DNA of 64,000 bases, from contig JBHEKY010000039.1 in the NCBI GenBank assembly GCA_041859095.1, positions 1 through 64,000 of the forward strand, written 5' to 3'. Under the pieces are notes generated by a model, which saw only the letters and a program-made list of their open reading frames with translations, was not told the origin of the DNA and did no database searches. Made by a program: the position numbers and the translations under genes. The DNA comes from UBA1422 sp041859095 (GTDB lineage Bacteria > Bacillota > Clostridia > Peptostreptococcales > Anaerovoracaceae). Positions 63,597-64,000 of the stretch are shown in pieces (position 1 is the stretch's first letter; the number at the start of each line of letters is the position of its first letter).

Positions 63597-63627
63597 AACA
63601 AAAGGACTCATCATGAGTCCTTTGTTT
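63597..63627. terminator. bidirectional terminator
   Basis: AAAGGACTCA (63601-63610), TCA loop, TGAGTCCTTT (63614-63623) with A and T runs on each side, between convergent pduL and deoC. Confidence 0.92.
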
Positions 63628-63688
63628 ATTTCAATTTGATTCTGTCAATTTGATTCTGCCACAAATAATTTTAAGATAATGCAAACCA

Positions 63689-64000
63689 TTAATAACTTTC
63701 TGTACTACTTCCAGCCTCAGCTGTTGCACCTAGGACAATAGCGATGGATGCGCTTGTGCCCAAACGGTCTGCGCCGGCAGCAATCATTTCTTTGGCCCTT
63801 TCAATGTCGCGGATACCACCGGAAGCCTTGACCTGTGCCAGATTTCCAACCGTAGCACGCATCAGGGCTACATCCTCGGTTTCGGCACCGCCAGTACTGA
63901 AGCCAGTGGATGTCTTCACAAAGTCTGCACCAGCTTGCACCGCTAATTCGCAGGCTTTAACAATTTCTTCTTTGGATAGAAGACAGGTTTCCAAAATGAC
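63689..64000 (-). CDS. deoC: deoxyribose-phosphate aldolase (C-terminal part)
   Basis: Cleaves 2-deoxyribose 5-phosphate to glyceraldehyde 3-phosphate and acetaldehyde. The window cuts the gene; about 103 C-terminal residues are visible. They contain [11 protein letters not shown], the Schiff-base lysine motif [13 protein letters not shown], and [19 protein letters not shown], all standard for class I DeoC. The frame continues past 64000 without stop, so the real start is outside the window. Confidence 0.93.
   Translation of the reverse strand, partial: VILETCLLSKEEIVKACELAVQAGADFVKTSTGFSTGGAETEDVALMRATVGNLAQVKASGGIRDIERAKEMIAAGADRLGTSASIAIVLGATAEAGSSTESY

Noticed and set aside
1..64000. CRISPR arrays, insertion sequences, prophage genes or tRNA genes
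   Set aside because: None was seen: no regularly spaced repeats, transposase motifs, phage structural genes or cloverleaf outside tmRNA.

Overview
The window looks like a contiguous piece of chromosome from an obligately anaerobic, low-to-mid GC Gram-positive bacterium of the class Clostridia. The evidence is a clostridial-order Rnf complex (C-D-G-E-A-B), a single-chain pyruvate:ferredoxin oxidoreductase, a hybrid-cluster protein with the strict-anaerobe cysteine motif, an arginine deiminase pathway, PduL, strong GGAGG ribosome sites, consensus SigA promoters, and a tig-clpP-clpX-lon-ysxC cluster. Genus cannot be fixed from sequence alone. No mobile element, CRISPR array, tRNA or rRNA was seen; the only stable RNA found is tmRNA.

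Layout. 1-7.5 kb: rnfC tail, rnfDGEAB, then a separately promoted PFOR, so ferredoxin reduction and its ion-pumping oxidation sit side by side. 7.6-9.2 kb (minus): a TTG-started NSS amino-acid symporter with a 34-residue MetS-like subunit. 9.5-15.2 kb: hypA-B-F-C-D-E hydrogenase maturation operon with no hydrogenase subunit nearby. 15.3-22.2 kb: redox and sulfur block: Crp/Fnr regulator divergent from hcp, a four-domain CoA-disulfide reductase/rhodanese/TusA/DsrE protein divergent from a second Crp/Fnr regulator, thioredoxin, and a TudS-related protein. 22.3-32.2 kb: a ten-kilobase peptide-use operon: S66 carboxypeptidase, complete Dpp/Opp-type ABC importer, an M20 hydrolase, and an M20 dipeptidase fused to a full IclR-type regulator. 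32.3-45.8 kb: citrate synthase, uvrB-uvrA, a DMT transporter, nicotinate phosphoribosyltransferase, fructose-bisphosphate aldolase with a 46-residue membrane protein, a pseudouridine synthase, three tandem signal peptidases, smpB and a small helical protein. 45.9-46.2 kb: tmRNA. 46.3-55 kb: lipoprotein, threonine aldolase, MreB, an RNA methyltransferase, a MocR-type regulator and arcBAC. 55.2-64 kb: CYTH protein, trigger factor, ClpP, ClpX, Lon, YsxC, DUF1232, Hpt, PduL, and part of deoC.

Most unusual items: (1) the M20 peptidase-IclR fusion at the end of the peptide operon, with a strong promoter and an overlapping dyad at the operon head that could be its operator; (2) a MocR-type regulator whose PLP-binding lysine is a leucine; (3) a signal peptidase triplet in which the first copy has alanine at the catalytic lysine position; (4) one perfect palindrome placed to activate hcp and repress its divergent Crp/Fnr gene; (5) a sulfur-handling island around the CoADR-rhodanese-TusA-DsrE fusion. 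All functional assignments rest on reading motifs and context; no database search was run.
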